Counted from the first letter of the stretch, positions 25,634 to 34,023 are shown. The stretch: DNA of 51,791 bases from Candidatus Poribacteria bacterium (GCA_003635195.1 PYIY01000119.1:1-51791), one strand, 5' to 3'. The notes: generated by a model not told the origin, from the letters alone. Numbers and translations are program-made.

Positions 25634-26976
25634 TTTTTCTCCTTTTGAATCTTTGCGCGTAGTTTGCTGTATGCTCCTACATGCGGCGCTAACAAAATAG
25701 CTTGATTAACAGCGTCCAAAGCCTGCGCATACTGGGCATTACGATAGTAGGTGTACGCAAGTGTGTCATAGTGTTTGGCTATAGGTGCTAAAGCAACTGC
25801 CTGCTGTGCCAGATGGATCGCTTGTTGCATCTCTTTACCGAGTCCCGCATAGAGCCGTGCGAGGTTGTTGTGTGCCTCTGCAGATGTGTTATCAACAGTA
25901 ATCGCACGTTTAAATGCCGCAATTGCTGGATCAAATTGGTGTTGATTGATATAGATAACACCCAATTTGATCTGGACTTGTGCGCTATCCGGCGCAATCT
26001 CTGCAGCTTTCTCATACACACGGACCGCCTTTTCAAGCGCACGTTGTTTGATGAATACCTCACCGAGGTGAAGGTACGCTGGTAGATAAGATGGGTGCAC
26101 CTGTGTAGCGACTTTATAAATCTGTGCTGCTTCTGTTAAGTTGTCATAAGCCTCATGAAGTTCGCCGAGTTTGATGTATAGCACCGGCAGGTTTGAATTT
26201 TTGTAGATGCTTTCCCGGAACCGGTGCATCTGATCCTCGTAAGTCTTTAGACGTTGGAACTGCGTCATAGCCGCTGCGGCTTGTTCTTTGTCGCCAAGTT
26301 TCTGATACGTGAGGGCGCGCCGATAATGCGTCTGAGATGAATATCGGTTCCGCACGAGCGCAGCATCGTAATATTCCATAGCCTGCTGGAGGCGATTCTG
26401 CATCTCCGCTACCCTACCCAATCCGTAGTAAGGTTCAGTATGGTTTGGGTTCAGTCGGATACCTTCTCGGTAAGCCTTTTCAGCGGCGTTGAACCTACGT
26501 TGGAGGATGTATGCATCGCCAAGATGGATATATGCTTCTGCTGTTTCTTTTAAGAGTGCGAGTGCTTGTTTCAGGTGGTTTTCAGCGAGTGCTAATTCAC
26601 CTTGTGTTTTATAGACGATCCCTAAATGAAGGTGTGCGTTTCCGTGTACTTCTGGTGGGGCTTTAAGTGCCAATGCTTCCTGATACGCTGATGCAGCTTG
26701 ACTCAGATCATTGAGTTCCTGATGGGTAATACCAATATAGTATTGGGCGAGGCTGCTAATGTCCGCCGCGGTAGCAAATTCTTTTTGGATGGCTTGAAAT
26801 TCGGTGAGTGCCAGATCATACCGCTCCGCATCAAGATAACGGACACCGCGTTCAAAGCGGGTGTTAACTTCCTGTTCGGCATTGCCCCATCCCACTGATG
26901 GAGATAGAACAAACAGGACAAAAGAGAGGGTGATATTGTTCACTATGGGGAATAGATAGCGTTGACGCGTAGACAT
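25630..26976 (-). CDS. Exported tetratricopeptide-repeat protein
   Basis: This 448-residue protein has a signal-like N terminus (TLSFVLFVLSPSVGWG), then about ten TPR-type helix pairs. Clear ones include AYIHLGDAYILQRRFNAAEKAYREGIRLNPN, given here as GDAYILQRRFNAAEKAY, and PAYLHLGEVFIKQRALEKA, LAYTYYRNAQYAQALDAV. TPR arrays bind other proteins. It is likely periplasmic. It overlaps the TIM-barrel gene by four bases, so the three genes down to nagB form an operon. Its partners are unknown. Confidence 0.88.
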   Translation of the reverse strand: MSTRQRYLFPIVNNITLSFVLFVLSPSVGWGNAEQEVNTRFERGVRYLDAERYDLALTEFQAIQKEFATAADISSLAQYYIGITHQELNDLSQAASAYQEALALKAPPEVHGNAHLHLGIVYKTQGELALAENHLKQALALLKETAEAYIHLGDAYILQRRFNAAEKAYREGIRLNPNHTEPYYGLGRVAEMQNRLQQAMEYYDAALVRNRYSSQTHYRRALTYQKLGDKEQAAAAMTQFQRLKTYEDQMHRFRESIYKNSNLPVLYIKLGELHEAYDNLTEAAQIYKVATQVHPSYLPAYLHLGEVFIKQRALEKAVRVYEKAAEIAPDSAQVQIKLGVIYINQHQFDPAIAAFKRAITVDNTSAEAHNNLARLYAGLGKEMQQAIHLAQQAVALAPIAKHYDTLAYTYYRNAQYAQALDAVNQAILLAPHVGAYSKLRAKIQKEKK

Positions 26977-26994
26977 GCCTTGATGAGAATGTGA

Positions 26995-27022
26995 ATAGGG
27001 ACAGCGTGAGAGCCGTCCCTAT
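26995..27022. repeat. Imperfect hairpin between TPR and LamG genes
   Basis: ATAGGGAC (26995-27002) faces GTCCCTAT (27015-27022) with a 12-base loop. Located 16 bp before the end of the LamG gene (minus strand). A similar GGGAC/GTCCC hairpin occurs after the second LamG gene (28111-28132), so each LamG gene of the pair is followed by one. Confidence 0.6.
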
Positions 27023-27038
27023 CCTTCAAGGTGTGGAA

Positions 27039-27830
27039 TTAATCACGACGTGTTTTCACTTGTCCCCACGTTGTGGCGAGTTTGTCCGCCGGTTCAACAG
27101 GGAGGAGTTTGCCGTCCATAATATCTTCAACCTCGCCGGCATCAACTGCCCTATCGTAGACATAGAGATCGTCAATATAGAACTTCGCGGAGTTATAACC
27201 CGTTTTACCGATATACATTTTCTCTGCGCCTTGTACATGCGCTTTCGGGACACCCGGTTCCGCGACTTTTTTGCCATTGACATAGAACGCTAACTTGGCA
27301 TCTTCTTTAACCCCTGCAATATGATACCATTCGCCGATTTCAAACGTGTCGTCTTCTCCATCGGGGCCTGCACAGTGTGTGCCTTGGTTACCAGGGTTAA
27401 ACCGATAGTGGATGTGCAGCGGCACACGGTTACATGTCCATATCCCGGGTGAACGGTCTGAGCCGGGTGCCTTTTTCGCGATGATTTGATCCCAACCCCC
27501 GGAGTTCGCCTTCGTGAAGTTGAGCCAGAAGAGATAGGAGTTGTCCTCATAATTTTCTAATTCTTTGAAGGAATCAACTTGGACACTGTCTCCGCCCTCA
27601 TCGAATAACATCGCGCCCTTGCCGTGGACGACCTCATCGGTGACAATCTTCGCGCCATCAACTATGTCACCATCATTTCCGCCGCCGGTTTCATCTACTA
27701 CCTTTCCGCCTTTTTCTGAATCGAAACTGAAGTAAAGGATTAAACCGTCGTCTTGGACTTTGGCATCTGTGGTGAATGCGCTGCCTGCCATTAGTAATGC
27801 GACAGCGAGTACATACATAACTAAACGCAT
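27039..27830 (-). CDS. Secreted LamG-domain protein, copy 1
   Basis: This 263-residue protein has an N-terminal signal (MYVLAVALLMAGSAFTTDA) and a single concanavalin A-like LamG domain (about 27-245), with LILYFSFDSEKGGKVVDETGG at the start (given as YFSFDSE), WYHIAGV and KMYIGKTGYNSAKFYIDDLYVYDRA, given as YIDDLYVYDRA. Such domains bind carbohydrate or protein surfaces. It ends with a short tail VEPADKLATTWGQVK, shared with the next two minus-strand genes. GGAGG precedes the ATG. It has its own strong promoter, duplicated with the gene. Confidence 0.88.
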   Translation of the reverse strand: MRLVMYVLAVALLMAGSAFTTDAKVQDDGLILYFSFDSEKGGKVVDETGGGNDGDIVDGAKIVTDEVVHGKGAMLFDEGGDSVQVDSFKELENYEDNSYLFWLNFTKANSGGWDQIIAKKAPGSDRSPGIWTCNRVPLHIHYRFNPGNQGTHCAGPDGEDDTFEIGEWYHIAGVKEDAKLAFYVNGKKVAEPGVPKAHVQGAEKMYIGKTGYNSAKFYIDDLYVYDRAVDAGEVEDIMDGKLLPVEPADKLATTWGQVKTRRD

Positions 27831-27947
27831 GAGTAAACCTCCTCATGTCTAAAGCAAATTAATGTGCTATGCGAACGCCGTGTATTAGGGCAGCTTTCAA
27901 CCGACCTATCAATAAAAGAAAGGGTTCGCGTTTTAACTCACAAGGAT

Positions 27948-27976
27948 ATTGTAAAACAAACGCTGAAATATGTCAA
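27948..27976 (-). promoter_or_regulatory. Promoter of LamG copy 1 (TTGACA-17-TACAAT)
   Basis: On the minus strand TTGACA (27976-27971) and TACAAT (27953-27948) are 17 bp apart. The leader to the ATG is about 115 nt. The whole promoter and leader is a paralogue of that upstream of LamG copy 2. Confidence 0.82.
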
Positions 27977-28110
27977 GAAAAATCCGCATCTGGAACTTTC
28001 TGATTCCGTCATGAAAGGATAGGTAGAGCTGATTTCGGAGGTACTTATTCACGCTTGGCGAGAAAAATAAAACTTTGACAGGCAGGTAGGCAGGGAGAAA
28101 AAATGAATGT

Positions 28111-28132
28111 GGGACGGTTCTCGGACCGTCCC
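28111..28132. repeat. GGGACGGT/ACCGTCCC hairpin
   Basis: Perfect 8-bp arms (28111-28118, 28125-28132) with a 6-base loop, 25 bp after the end of LamG copy 2. No U-tract follows on either strand, so terminator function is uncertain. Confidence 0.6.
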
Positions 28133-28157
28133 AACATTTCGGTGTACGCAATCAATC

Positions 28158-28940
28158 CTAACGTGTTTTCAACTGTCCCCACGTCGTGGCGAGTTTGTCT
28201 TTCGGTTCAACAGGAGTGAGTTTCCCTTCCATAATATTGGTGACCTCAGCAGCACTGACGGCTCTATCATAGACATAGAGATCATCCATGTAGAACTTCG
28301 CGGAGTTATAACCCGTTCTACCGATATACAGTTTCTCAGTCCCTTGTGCATGACTTGCCGGAACAGTTTGTTCATCGACCACTTCGCCATCAATGTAAAA
28401 CTTGAATTGGTTACCTTCTTTGACACCGGCGATATGGTGCCAGTCCCCGATTCCAAATTCGTCACCTTCGCCCTCAGGGCCGACGCAATGGCTTCCGGCG
28501 TTCCCGGGATTGAACCGGTAGTGGATATGCAAGCTTACGCGGTTGCAAGTCCAGATACCCGGTGAACGGTCTGAACCGGGGGCTTTCTTCGCGATGATTT
28601 GATCCCAACCGCCGGAATTCGCCACGATGAAATTGAGCCAGAAAAGATAGGAATTGTCCGTGTACGTTTCTAACTCGTTGAAGGACTCAACCGTCACACT
28701 GTCCCCGTTAGCGTCGCATAACAGGGACCCTTTACCGTGGACCACTTCATCAGTCGCAATTTCGGCACCCTCAATTAAGCCATCATTGAGACCACCAGTT
28801 TCGTCTACAACGAATCCGTCTTCTTCTGCATCGAAACTGAAGTAAAGGATTAAACCCTCGTCTTGAACTACGGCGTGTGTAGTAACCGCACTGCCTGCAA
28901 TCAACAGCGCAACAGCGAATAGATACATGATTAAACGCAT
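28158..28940 (-). CDS. Secreted LamG-domain protein, copy 2
   Basis: This protein is a close paralogue of copy 1, about 260 residues, with the same signal peptide type (LFAVALLIAGSAVTTHA), LamG domain (YFSFDAEEDG, WHHIAGV, YMDDLYVYDRA) and shared tail VEPKDKLATTWGQLK. I use the ATG at 28940, with AGAGG seven bases upstream, instead of the TTG at 28946. Long identical phrases such as GWDQIIAKKAPGSDRSPG show a tandem duplication, in which loops exposed to ligand have diverged. Function unknown; a surface or matrix binding role is inferred. Confidence 0.88.
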   Translation of the reverse strand: MRLIMYLFAVALLIAGSAVTTHAVVQDEGLILYFSFDAEEDGFVVDETGGLNDGLIEGAEIATDEVVHGKGSLLCDANGDSVTVESFNELETYTDNSYLFWLNFIVANSGGWDQIIAKKAPGSDRSPGIWTCNRVSLHIHYRFNPGNAGSHCVGPEGEGDEFGIGDWHHIAGVKEGNQFKFYIDGEVVDEQTVPASHAQGTEKLYIGRTGYNSAKFYMDDLYVYDRAVSAAEVTNIMEGKLTPVEPKDKLATTWGQLKTR

Positions 28941-29052
28941 GAGCAAACCTCTTTATGTTTTAAACAAATTAAATTCTATGCGAGCCGATTGTATAAAGGG
29001 GCTTTCAATCGACCCCTTTAATGGAAAGGCCCGCGTTTTTACTTAAAAAAAT

Positions 29053-29081
29053 ATTATAAAAGAAACGCTGAAATATGTCAA
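29053..29081 (-). promoter_or_regulatory. Promoter of LamG copy 2 (TTGACA-17-TATAAT)
   Basis: On the minus strand TTGACA (29081-29076) and TATAAT (29058-29053) are 17 bp apart, a full sigma-70 consensus. The start is about 110 nt downstream. The leader can fold: TAAAGGGG pairs with CCCCTTTA around TCGATTGAAAG. Confidence 0.88.
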
Positions 29082-29236
29082 GAAAAATTTGCATCTATAA
29101 CTTTCTCATCTAATATCCTTAGAACTTACGCAATAATTTATAGGGCATCTCAGCATTAATCCTACATATTTGTAGCATGATGCCCGTCGCATTTGGGGTT
29201 TTTGCTGGGTGTCTTTGCTTGGGTGTTTCTTTTGAA

Positions 29237-29345
29237 GTTAACAGTATCCAGTGTCCAGTAACCAGTTAAAGAGTGCCTTGCAGTGAGGGTTAAGGTAAAC
29301 ACCGCAAGATCTTAACTGGCAACTGGTAACTGGCAACTGACAACT
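29237..29345. repeat. Heptamer inverted-repeat element downstream of the third tail-bearing gene
   Basis: Left array with CAGTATC/CAGTAAC units (29239-29268), right array with AACTGGC units (29313-29345). The spacer has GAGTGCCTTGCAGTGAGGGTT, which is the inverse of the spacer in the pyrC/carA element (CTCACTGCGAGGCACTC). This links the two as copies of one element in opposite orientation. Confidence 0.82.
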
Positions 29346-29380
29346 ATTCTGCGGATTTCTTCAAGTACGCCGCAAAGTTG

Positions 29381-30052
29381 TTAGAGGCGGTTCTTAATAG
29401 ATGCCCATGTCGTTGACAGTTTATCTGCGGGTTCAACAGCGAGCCCTCGCTCTTTCGCCGCATTGAAGTCCGCATCGGTGGGTTCAAAGGGTTTTGTTGA
29501 GATCATGAAAACATCAAACAACGGTTCTACATCAGCCCTGGCTTCACGCGGCACAATACGAACGGTATTTTTCCCTTTTTTTAAATCTGTAGGGGACTGT
29601 GAATGCGGTACGTCTCTGTTACCAATCCATTGCCACGCAAGACCTGGGGTGCCAAATATGAGTCCTTCTCCCTCATGATTTAGACTATTAAGAACGATGA
29701 ACCAAGACTGTCCACCGCCACGGAAATCTGCAATGCGTCCCCACATATAAGCATCTCCTTCCACAGGACTCTCAAACTCAAAATCTGCGAAACCCCCTAA
29801 ATCCGTAGCAATTAGTATTTCTTTGGATAACCACGGTTTCGTCGCTTTTTCAGCCAATTTCACTTCAGTTTGGCTGGTGCCGATGCCCTGCATTTCTACA
29901 AAATCCGTTGCCGAGATCCAGATTTGCCAACCGCCGTTAAGTTCCGATTCACGCCATTCCTTCACAGCAACCCCTGTCAGAACGAGCTGCATCATGAAAA
30001 ATGAACTCATTACAAATATGAAAAGTTTAATGGATATGTACTGGCACTTCAT
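29381..30052 (-). CDS. Secreted protein with the shared C-terminal tail; not LamG
   Basis: This 223-residue protein has a signal peptide (about 1-30, FVMSSFFMMQLVLTGVA). The rest looks like an all-beta carbohydrate-binding-like domain, with GEGLIFGTPGLAWQWIG and KKGKNTVRIVPREA; the last phrase is typical of jelly-roll modules (G.NTVRI). It does not align with the LamG proteins, yet ends with LAVEPADKLSTTWASIK, matching their tail. GGGAGG lies before the ATG. Ligand and role are unknown. Confidence 0.75.
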   Translation of the reverse strand: MKCQYISIKLFIFVMSSFFMMQLVLTGVAVKEWRESELNGGWQIWISATDFVEMQGIGTSQTEVKLAEKATKPWLSKEILIATDLGGFADFEFESPVEGDAYMWGRIADFRGGGQSWFIVLNSLNHEGEGLIFGTPGLAWQWIGNRDVPHSQSPTDLKKGKNTVRIVPREARADVEPLFDVFMISTKPFEPTDADFNAAKERGLAVEPADKLSTTWASIKNRL

Positions 30053-30197
30053 TGTTGCCTCCCTGTTCTATGTAGTCATGTGCGTTGTTCTGTTTTACGG
30101 TTCAACGTTTTGCCCTACAATAACCCAAGTTGCTACCTAAGTTAGTTTAGCATAAAGAGCATGTGGACTGCTAATAATATACTACATTGAAAAGAAA

Positions 30198-30338
30198 ATG
30201 TCATACTTTTTAAACCCAGAAGAATCCTATGCAATTCTTGAGTTGACGCTCAAACATATATATGATAAATTAGAGACAGGTGGATTCTGTATAAATTTTG
30301 AAGTCCCTGATAAGGGATTTAGAGGGTTAAATAAATGA
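30198..30338 (+). CDS. Small 46-residue open frame, possibly a gene remnant
   Basis: An ATG at 30198 opens a complete 46-codon frame (MSYFLNPEESYAILELTLKH, ending PDKGFRGLNK). The composition is protein-like, with an amphipathic helix and a GGFCINFEV strand, and is AT-richer than its surroundings. It may be a fragment of a larger enzyme, since helix-GG-strand resembles the end of a Rossmann-type methyltransferase, but this is a guess. No good ribosome site is seen. Confidence 0.35.
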   Translation: MSYFLNPEESYAILELTLKHIYDKLETGGFCINFEVPDKGFRGLNK

Positions 30339-30359
30339 AATTTGGTTTTGCAAGAGGTT

Positions 30360-30938
30360 ATGCTGGAAATGACGCGTACCAATAACCGACCTATCTATGT
30401 TGTTGCTATTTGTGGCAGCCTGCGGGAGGGGAGTTCAACGCATGCGGCACTCCAAATTGCACTCTCTGGTGCGAAAGACGCGGGTGCCGAAGTCGAATTG
30501 CTCCAACTCAGTGAGTATGACCTCGTTTTTCAAGGGTCTGTCGCTAACGAAGATGACTATCCCGCTGGTGTGTTCAGACTCCGAGAAAAGGTGAAACGTG
30601 CCCACGGCATACTTCTCGGTTCGCCTGAGTACCACGGCAGTTTCAGCGGTGTCCTTAAAAGTGCGCTTGACCTCATGGGCTTTGATGAGTTTGAGAATAA
30701 GGTTGTCGGACTTATCGGTGTCTCCGGTGGACGGATGGGCGCAGCAAATGCGCTTTCTATGTTGCGCACGGTTGGCACAGCTCTCCACGCGTGGGTTGTC
30801 CCGAAAGACGCATCTATCCCGAACTCATCTAAGGCGTTTGATGCTGGCGGTAATTTGCACGATCCTGAGTTAGCTGCACGCGTCAAAGCCGTAGGTAAAC
30901 AGGTCACCGAATTCGCGGCACTTCGGAATTCAGCATAA
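30360..30938 (+). CDS. NADPH-dependent FMN reductase family protein
   Basis: This protein of about 192 residues has the flavodoxin-like fold of NAD(P)H:FMN or quinone reductases. The phosphate loop is CGSLREGSSTHAAL, and the flavin-contacting GSPEYHGSFSGVLKSALD is a family hallmark, followed by IGVSGGRMGAANAL. It is soluble. GAGG lies close before the ATG at 30360; an ATG at 30369 is also possible. It begins a run of plus-strand genes (rnhC, thiI, GT9), with a 32-bp gap to rnhC. Confidence 0.88.
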   Translation: MLEMTRTNNRPIYVVAICGSLREGSSTHAALQIALSGAKDAGAEVELLQLSEYDLVFQGSVANEDDYPAGVFRLREKVKRAHGILLGSPEYHGSFSGVLKSALDLMGFDEFENKVVGLIGVSGGRMGAANALSMLRTVGTALHAWVVPKDASIPNSSKAFDAGGNLHDPELAARVKAVGKQVTEFAALRNSA

Positions 30939-30970
30939 ATCCAAAACGATAACGAATTGAAGCAGGTTCA

Positions 30971-31663
30971 ATGGACGCAATACACAACTGGAACGCATGG
31001 ATTGGTACAGATGAAGCGGGAAAAGGTGATTATTTCGGTCCACTCGTTGCCGCAGCGGTTTACGTGGATGCGGAATGCCGCGAAGTTTTCTCAGATTTAG
31101 GCATTACTGATGGCAAAAGATTATCAAATCGTCGTATCCAAAATCTTGCGGAATCGATGCGCTGTCACTATGCACAACATATCGTTGTTGTGGAAAAGAT
31201 GCCTGCTGAATATAATTCCCTTTACGCCACGCTCCGCAGACGTGGGCAAAACCTAAACCATCTGCTTGCGTCGCTTCATGCTGAAGCGATTTGGACATTA
31301 GCGAACAGCGTCGGCGCGAAACACGCACTTGTTGACCAGTTTGCCAAAGATGATCTTATTACGCGGCAGCTCGGCCACGCGCCTTTACAGCGTGGCGTTG
31401 CTTCTACTTCCTATGGGATAGAGATAAAACAGGTTCCGAAGGCAGAGCGAGATATCGCAGTCGCTGCAGCCTCCATCATCGCCCGCGATGCTTTTCTGAC
31501 CCGGATGGATACGCTGTCGGAAAAATATGAGATTTGTTTACCGCGAGGCGCGTATCAGGTTGTTGAAGCTGGCAGAGAATTTGTTAAGCTGCACGGAAGC
31601 GACGCATTACAGAATGTTGCGAAACTCCATTTTAATTTAACCGATGCTGTCCGTGCTTTGTGA
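30971..31663 (+). CDS. rnhC: Ribonuclease HIII-type enzyme lacking the N-terminal domain
   Basis: This enzyme removes RNA from RNA-DNA hybrids. The start GTDEAGKGDYFGPLV is the RNase HIII signature (HII has a different G.DEAGRG), and further acidic residues occur in ALVDQFAKDD. SIIARDAFLTRM is the conserved helix. The protein is 230 residues; typical HIII proteins are about 300, with an N-terminal TBP-like substrate-binding domain. Here the catalytic domain starts at about residue 10, so the extra domain is missing. No open frame upstream could provide it. Confidence 0.88.
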   Translation: MDAIHNWNAWIGTDEAGKGDYFGPLVAAAVYVDAECREVFSDLGITDGKRLSNRRIQNLAESMRCHYAQHIVVVEKMPAEYNSLYATLRRRGQNLNHLLASLHAEAIWTLANSVGAKHALVDQFAKDDLITRQLGHAPLQRGVASTSYGIEIKQVPKAERDIAVAAASIIARDAFLTRMDTLSEKYEICLPRGAYQVVEAGREFVKLHGSDALQNVAKLHFNLTDAVRAL

Positions 31664-31748
31664 GCAATGTATCTCCCCGCCAACGTTCATACAGTTGCGT
31701 CCGGTTTTACGTTAATTCTGTAAAATTCTTTGTAGCACGAGAGAAACT

Positions 31749-32906
31749 ATGGAAGAATTGTTTAGTATCCACTACGCCGAAGTTGGGCTCAAAGGGAAGA
31801 ATAGGGCATTTTTTGAAAAACGGCTTGCGCACAACATCAAACTATCCCTGCAAGGTACCGGGTATGCTGAAGTAGAACGGCTTCACGATAGAATCCTTGT
31901 GCATCTTGGGCAACATGCCGACATCGCCGAAATTAAGGAACGACTGCGACAAGTTATGGGCATCGCTCATTTTGAACTTTCATGCCGTACTGAAAACAAC
32001 ATCGCAGCTATTAAAGAAGCGGCATTGCGGCACATCCGAGATGTTTCTTGCGAATCTCTTAAGGTTGAGACAAGGCGGGCGGATAAAACCTTTCCATTAA
32101 CCTCTCCGGAGGTTAGTGCCGAGGTGGGTGGGTATCTCGTCAAGGAAACAGGCGCACGGGCTGATATGCATAACCCCGACCTCACCTGTTGGGTTAAGAT
32201 AACACACAACGCTGCGTATATTTCTACAGAGAAGATTCAAGGCATCGGTGGTTTGCCAGTCGGTGTGAGTGGTAAGGTACTCGTTATGTTGTCCGGTGGG
32301 ATTGATTCCCCTGTCGCTGCGTGGCAAATGATTAAACGCGGAGCGAAAGCCGTTTTTATTCACTTTTATAGTTACCCTTATACAGATAAGGCTTCTTTGG
32401 AGAAGGTCATCGAAATTGCGCAGATCTTAGCGGTCTCCAACTATCGTAGCACCATCTATCTCGTTCCGTTTGCGGATCTCCAGCAGACGATTGTCGCTGC
32501 AACGCCCGCGCCGTTTCGGGTTTTGTTGTATCGGCGGATGATGACACGCATCGCTGAGCGGGTTGCGACTATGGTTGATGCGGAGGCACTCGTTACGGGG
32601 GAAAGTCTCGCACAGGTGGCTTCGCAGACGTTGACAAACCTCCGAACGATTGAAGCGATTGCCGAAATCCCGATCCTACGTCCACTGATCGGCGAGGACA
32701 AGGCTGAAATTATTGCAAAAGCACAACGGATAGGGACCTTTGATGTCTCCACACGTCCACATCAAGACTGCTGCTCACTTTTTGTGCCGAAACACCCTGC
32801 CACGCGTGCTTCACTTTACGACTTAGAGAAGGCAGAATCAGGACTGGATATAGACACATTGGTTGAAGATGCCCTGAATAACCTTGAAAAACGGGTGGTA
32901 GAATAG
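31749..32906 (+). CDS. thiI: tRNA 4-thiouridine synthetase ThiI (no rhodanese domain)
   Basis: ThiI adenylates and thiolates U8 of tRNA, and can feed sulfur to thiamin thiazole synthesis. The 385-residue protein has an N-terminal ferredoxin-like region plus THUMP domain (about 60-165), then the PP-loop ATPase domain with VMLSGGIDSPVAAW. The motif DCCSLFVPKHPATR near the end is typical. It lacks the C-terminal rhodanese domain of the E. coli protein, like many bacterial and archaeal forms, so sulfur must come from another carrier. The stop codon touches a short heptamer-repeat fragment. Confidence 0.94.
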   Translation: MEELFSIHYAEVGLKGKNRAFFEKRLAHNIKLSLQGTGYAEVERLHDRILVHLGQHADIAEIKERLRQVMGIAHFELSCRTENNIAAIKEAALRHIRDVSCESLKVETRRADKTFPLTSPEVSAEVGGYLVKETGARADMHNPDLTCWVKITHNAAYISTEKIQGIGGLPVGVSGKVLVMLSGGIDSPVAAWQMIKRGAKAVFIHFYSYPYTDKASLEKVIEIAQILAVSNYRSTIYLVPFADLQQTIVAATPAPFRVLLYRRMMTRIAERVATMVDAEALVTGESLAQVASQTLTNLRTIEAIAEIPILRPLIGEDKAEIIAKAQRIGTFDVSTRPHQDCCSLFVPKHPATRASLYDLEKAESGLDIDTLVEDALNNLEKRVVE

Positions 32907-32943
32907 TTATCAGTTATCGGTTTGCTTTCAGTTTTCAGTTACG
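32905..32943. repeat. Degenerate heptamer-repeat fragment after thiI
   Basis: AGTTATC units and TTTTCAG/TTACGAG variants resemble the left arrays of the other elements (compare 18975-19008). A matching right array is not evident. It may be a decayed copy. It overlaps the thiI stop codon. Confidence 0.5.
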
Positions 32944-32996
32944 AGAGTTCTTGTGGTGCTAACAGATACTTTCACAACCGACACCGAATTACACAA

Positions 32997-34004
32997 ATGG
33001 CTTCTGAAAAAATACTGCTGATCCGACTCAGTTCCCTTGGCGACATTGTGCTCACAACACCCGCGATCCGAGCGGTTCGTGCGCATTTCCCTGATGCATA
33101 CATTGCGATGCTTGTCGCAAAACAATCCGCAGAGATCCTCCGTGAAAATCCACATCTTGATGAAATAATTACGTTTGATCGGCTCGCTAAAGACAAGGAT
33201 ACAGGCGAAATGTGGCGGATTATCCGTCTCCTACGTGAACGGAAATTCACGCTGACTATTGATCTCCAGCGGAAGTTTCGGACTGAGATGCTCATGTATT
33301 TCAGCGGGGCCGCTGAACGTATTGGTAAAGGTAGACTCTGTACCGTCCGCGTCCATGAGCAGGGTAACAAACACGCCACAGCACACTATTTCGATCTGTT
33401 ACATGCAGCCGGGATTCCAGCAGAAGATCAGAGATTGGAACTCTTTCTCTCCGAACCCGAGCGGTTAGATGCGGCGCAGCGGTTTGACACTGCAGGCGTT
33501 AAGGATGGACAATTAAAGGTGGGATTTTTTCCAGGGGCAGGATGGAAGTTGCGCGAATGGATGCCTGAACGTTTCGCTGCCATTGGGGATAGGCTGGTAG
33601 AGCATTTCAACGCCAATGTTTTGATTTTTGGTGGGCAAAAGGAAACGGAACTCGTGCAGACTGTTGCGAATCTCATGAACGCACACGCTATTGCATTTGC
33701 GGGTAACCTTGAGATCCGGCAGTTAGCTGCCTGCCTTGAGAAGTGTGATCTGTTTCTCACCAACGATACCGGTCCAATGCATATCGCCGCTGCAGTCGGA
33801 ATCCCTACGGTGTCTCTGTTCGGTCCCGGCAATCACATCCGATTTCAACCGCTTGGAACATTGCATCAAACCATCCGCCACGCCGTGCCGTGTAGTCCTT
33901 GTAAGCAGTTCACGGATAAGTGCAAGGATAATATCTGCATGAAAGGGATTGGTGTGGATGAAGTATGGGAATCCGTCTCTCGTACCCTTACGAAAGTCTC
34001 CTGA
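32997..34004 (+). CDS. Glycosyltransferase family 9 (heptosyltransferase-like)
   Basis: This family transfers heptose or related sugars from ADP-sugars to lipopolysaccharide core. The 335-residue protein starts KILLIRLSSLGDIVLTTP and has the nucleotide-binding FLTNDTGPMHIAAA and GIPTVSLFGPG motifs, with a Cys-rich end (CSPCKQFTDKCKDN) common in GT9. I start at the ATG at 32997, because the frame upstream runs through repeat sequence. It supports the presence of LPS-like glycans and hence an outer membrane. The sugar cannot be specified. Confidence 0.88.
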   Translation: MASEKILLIRLSSLGDIVLTTPAIRAVRAHFPDAYIAMLVAKQSAEILRENPHLDEIITFDRLAKDKDTGEMWRIIRLLRERKFTLTIDLQRKFRTEMLMYFSGAAERIGKGRLCTVRVHEQGNKHATAHYFDLLHAAGIPAEDQRLELFLSEPERLDAAQRFDTAGVKDGQLKVGFFPGAGWKLREWMPERFAAIGDRLVEHFNANVLIFGGQKETELVQTVANLMNAHAIAFAGNLEIRQLAACLEKCDLFLTNDTGPMHIAAAVGIPTVSLFGPGNHIRFQPLGTLHQTIRHAVPCSPCKQFTDKCKDNICMKGIGVDEVWESVSRTLTKVS

Positions 34005-34023
34005 TTGGAGCCGTGCTAAGATG

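Larger units (their letters stand above)
28947..29380. other. Promoter and repeat-rich intergenic region
   Basis: No gene seen. It holds the LamG copy 2 leader and promoter, an ACTTACGCA half-end at 29127-29137, a hairpin (GGGCAT 29143-29148 with ATGCCC 29180-29185, inner CTAC/GTAG), two head-to-tail copies of the GGGTTTTTGCTGGGTGTC motif at 29196-29229, and a heptamer element. Confidence 0.6.

Noticed and set aside
32922..32996. 25-codon upstream extension of the glycosyltransferase
   Set aside because: It is encoded partly by a heptamer-repeat fragment, and the family start lies at the ATG at 32997.
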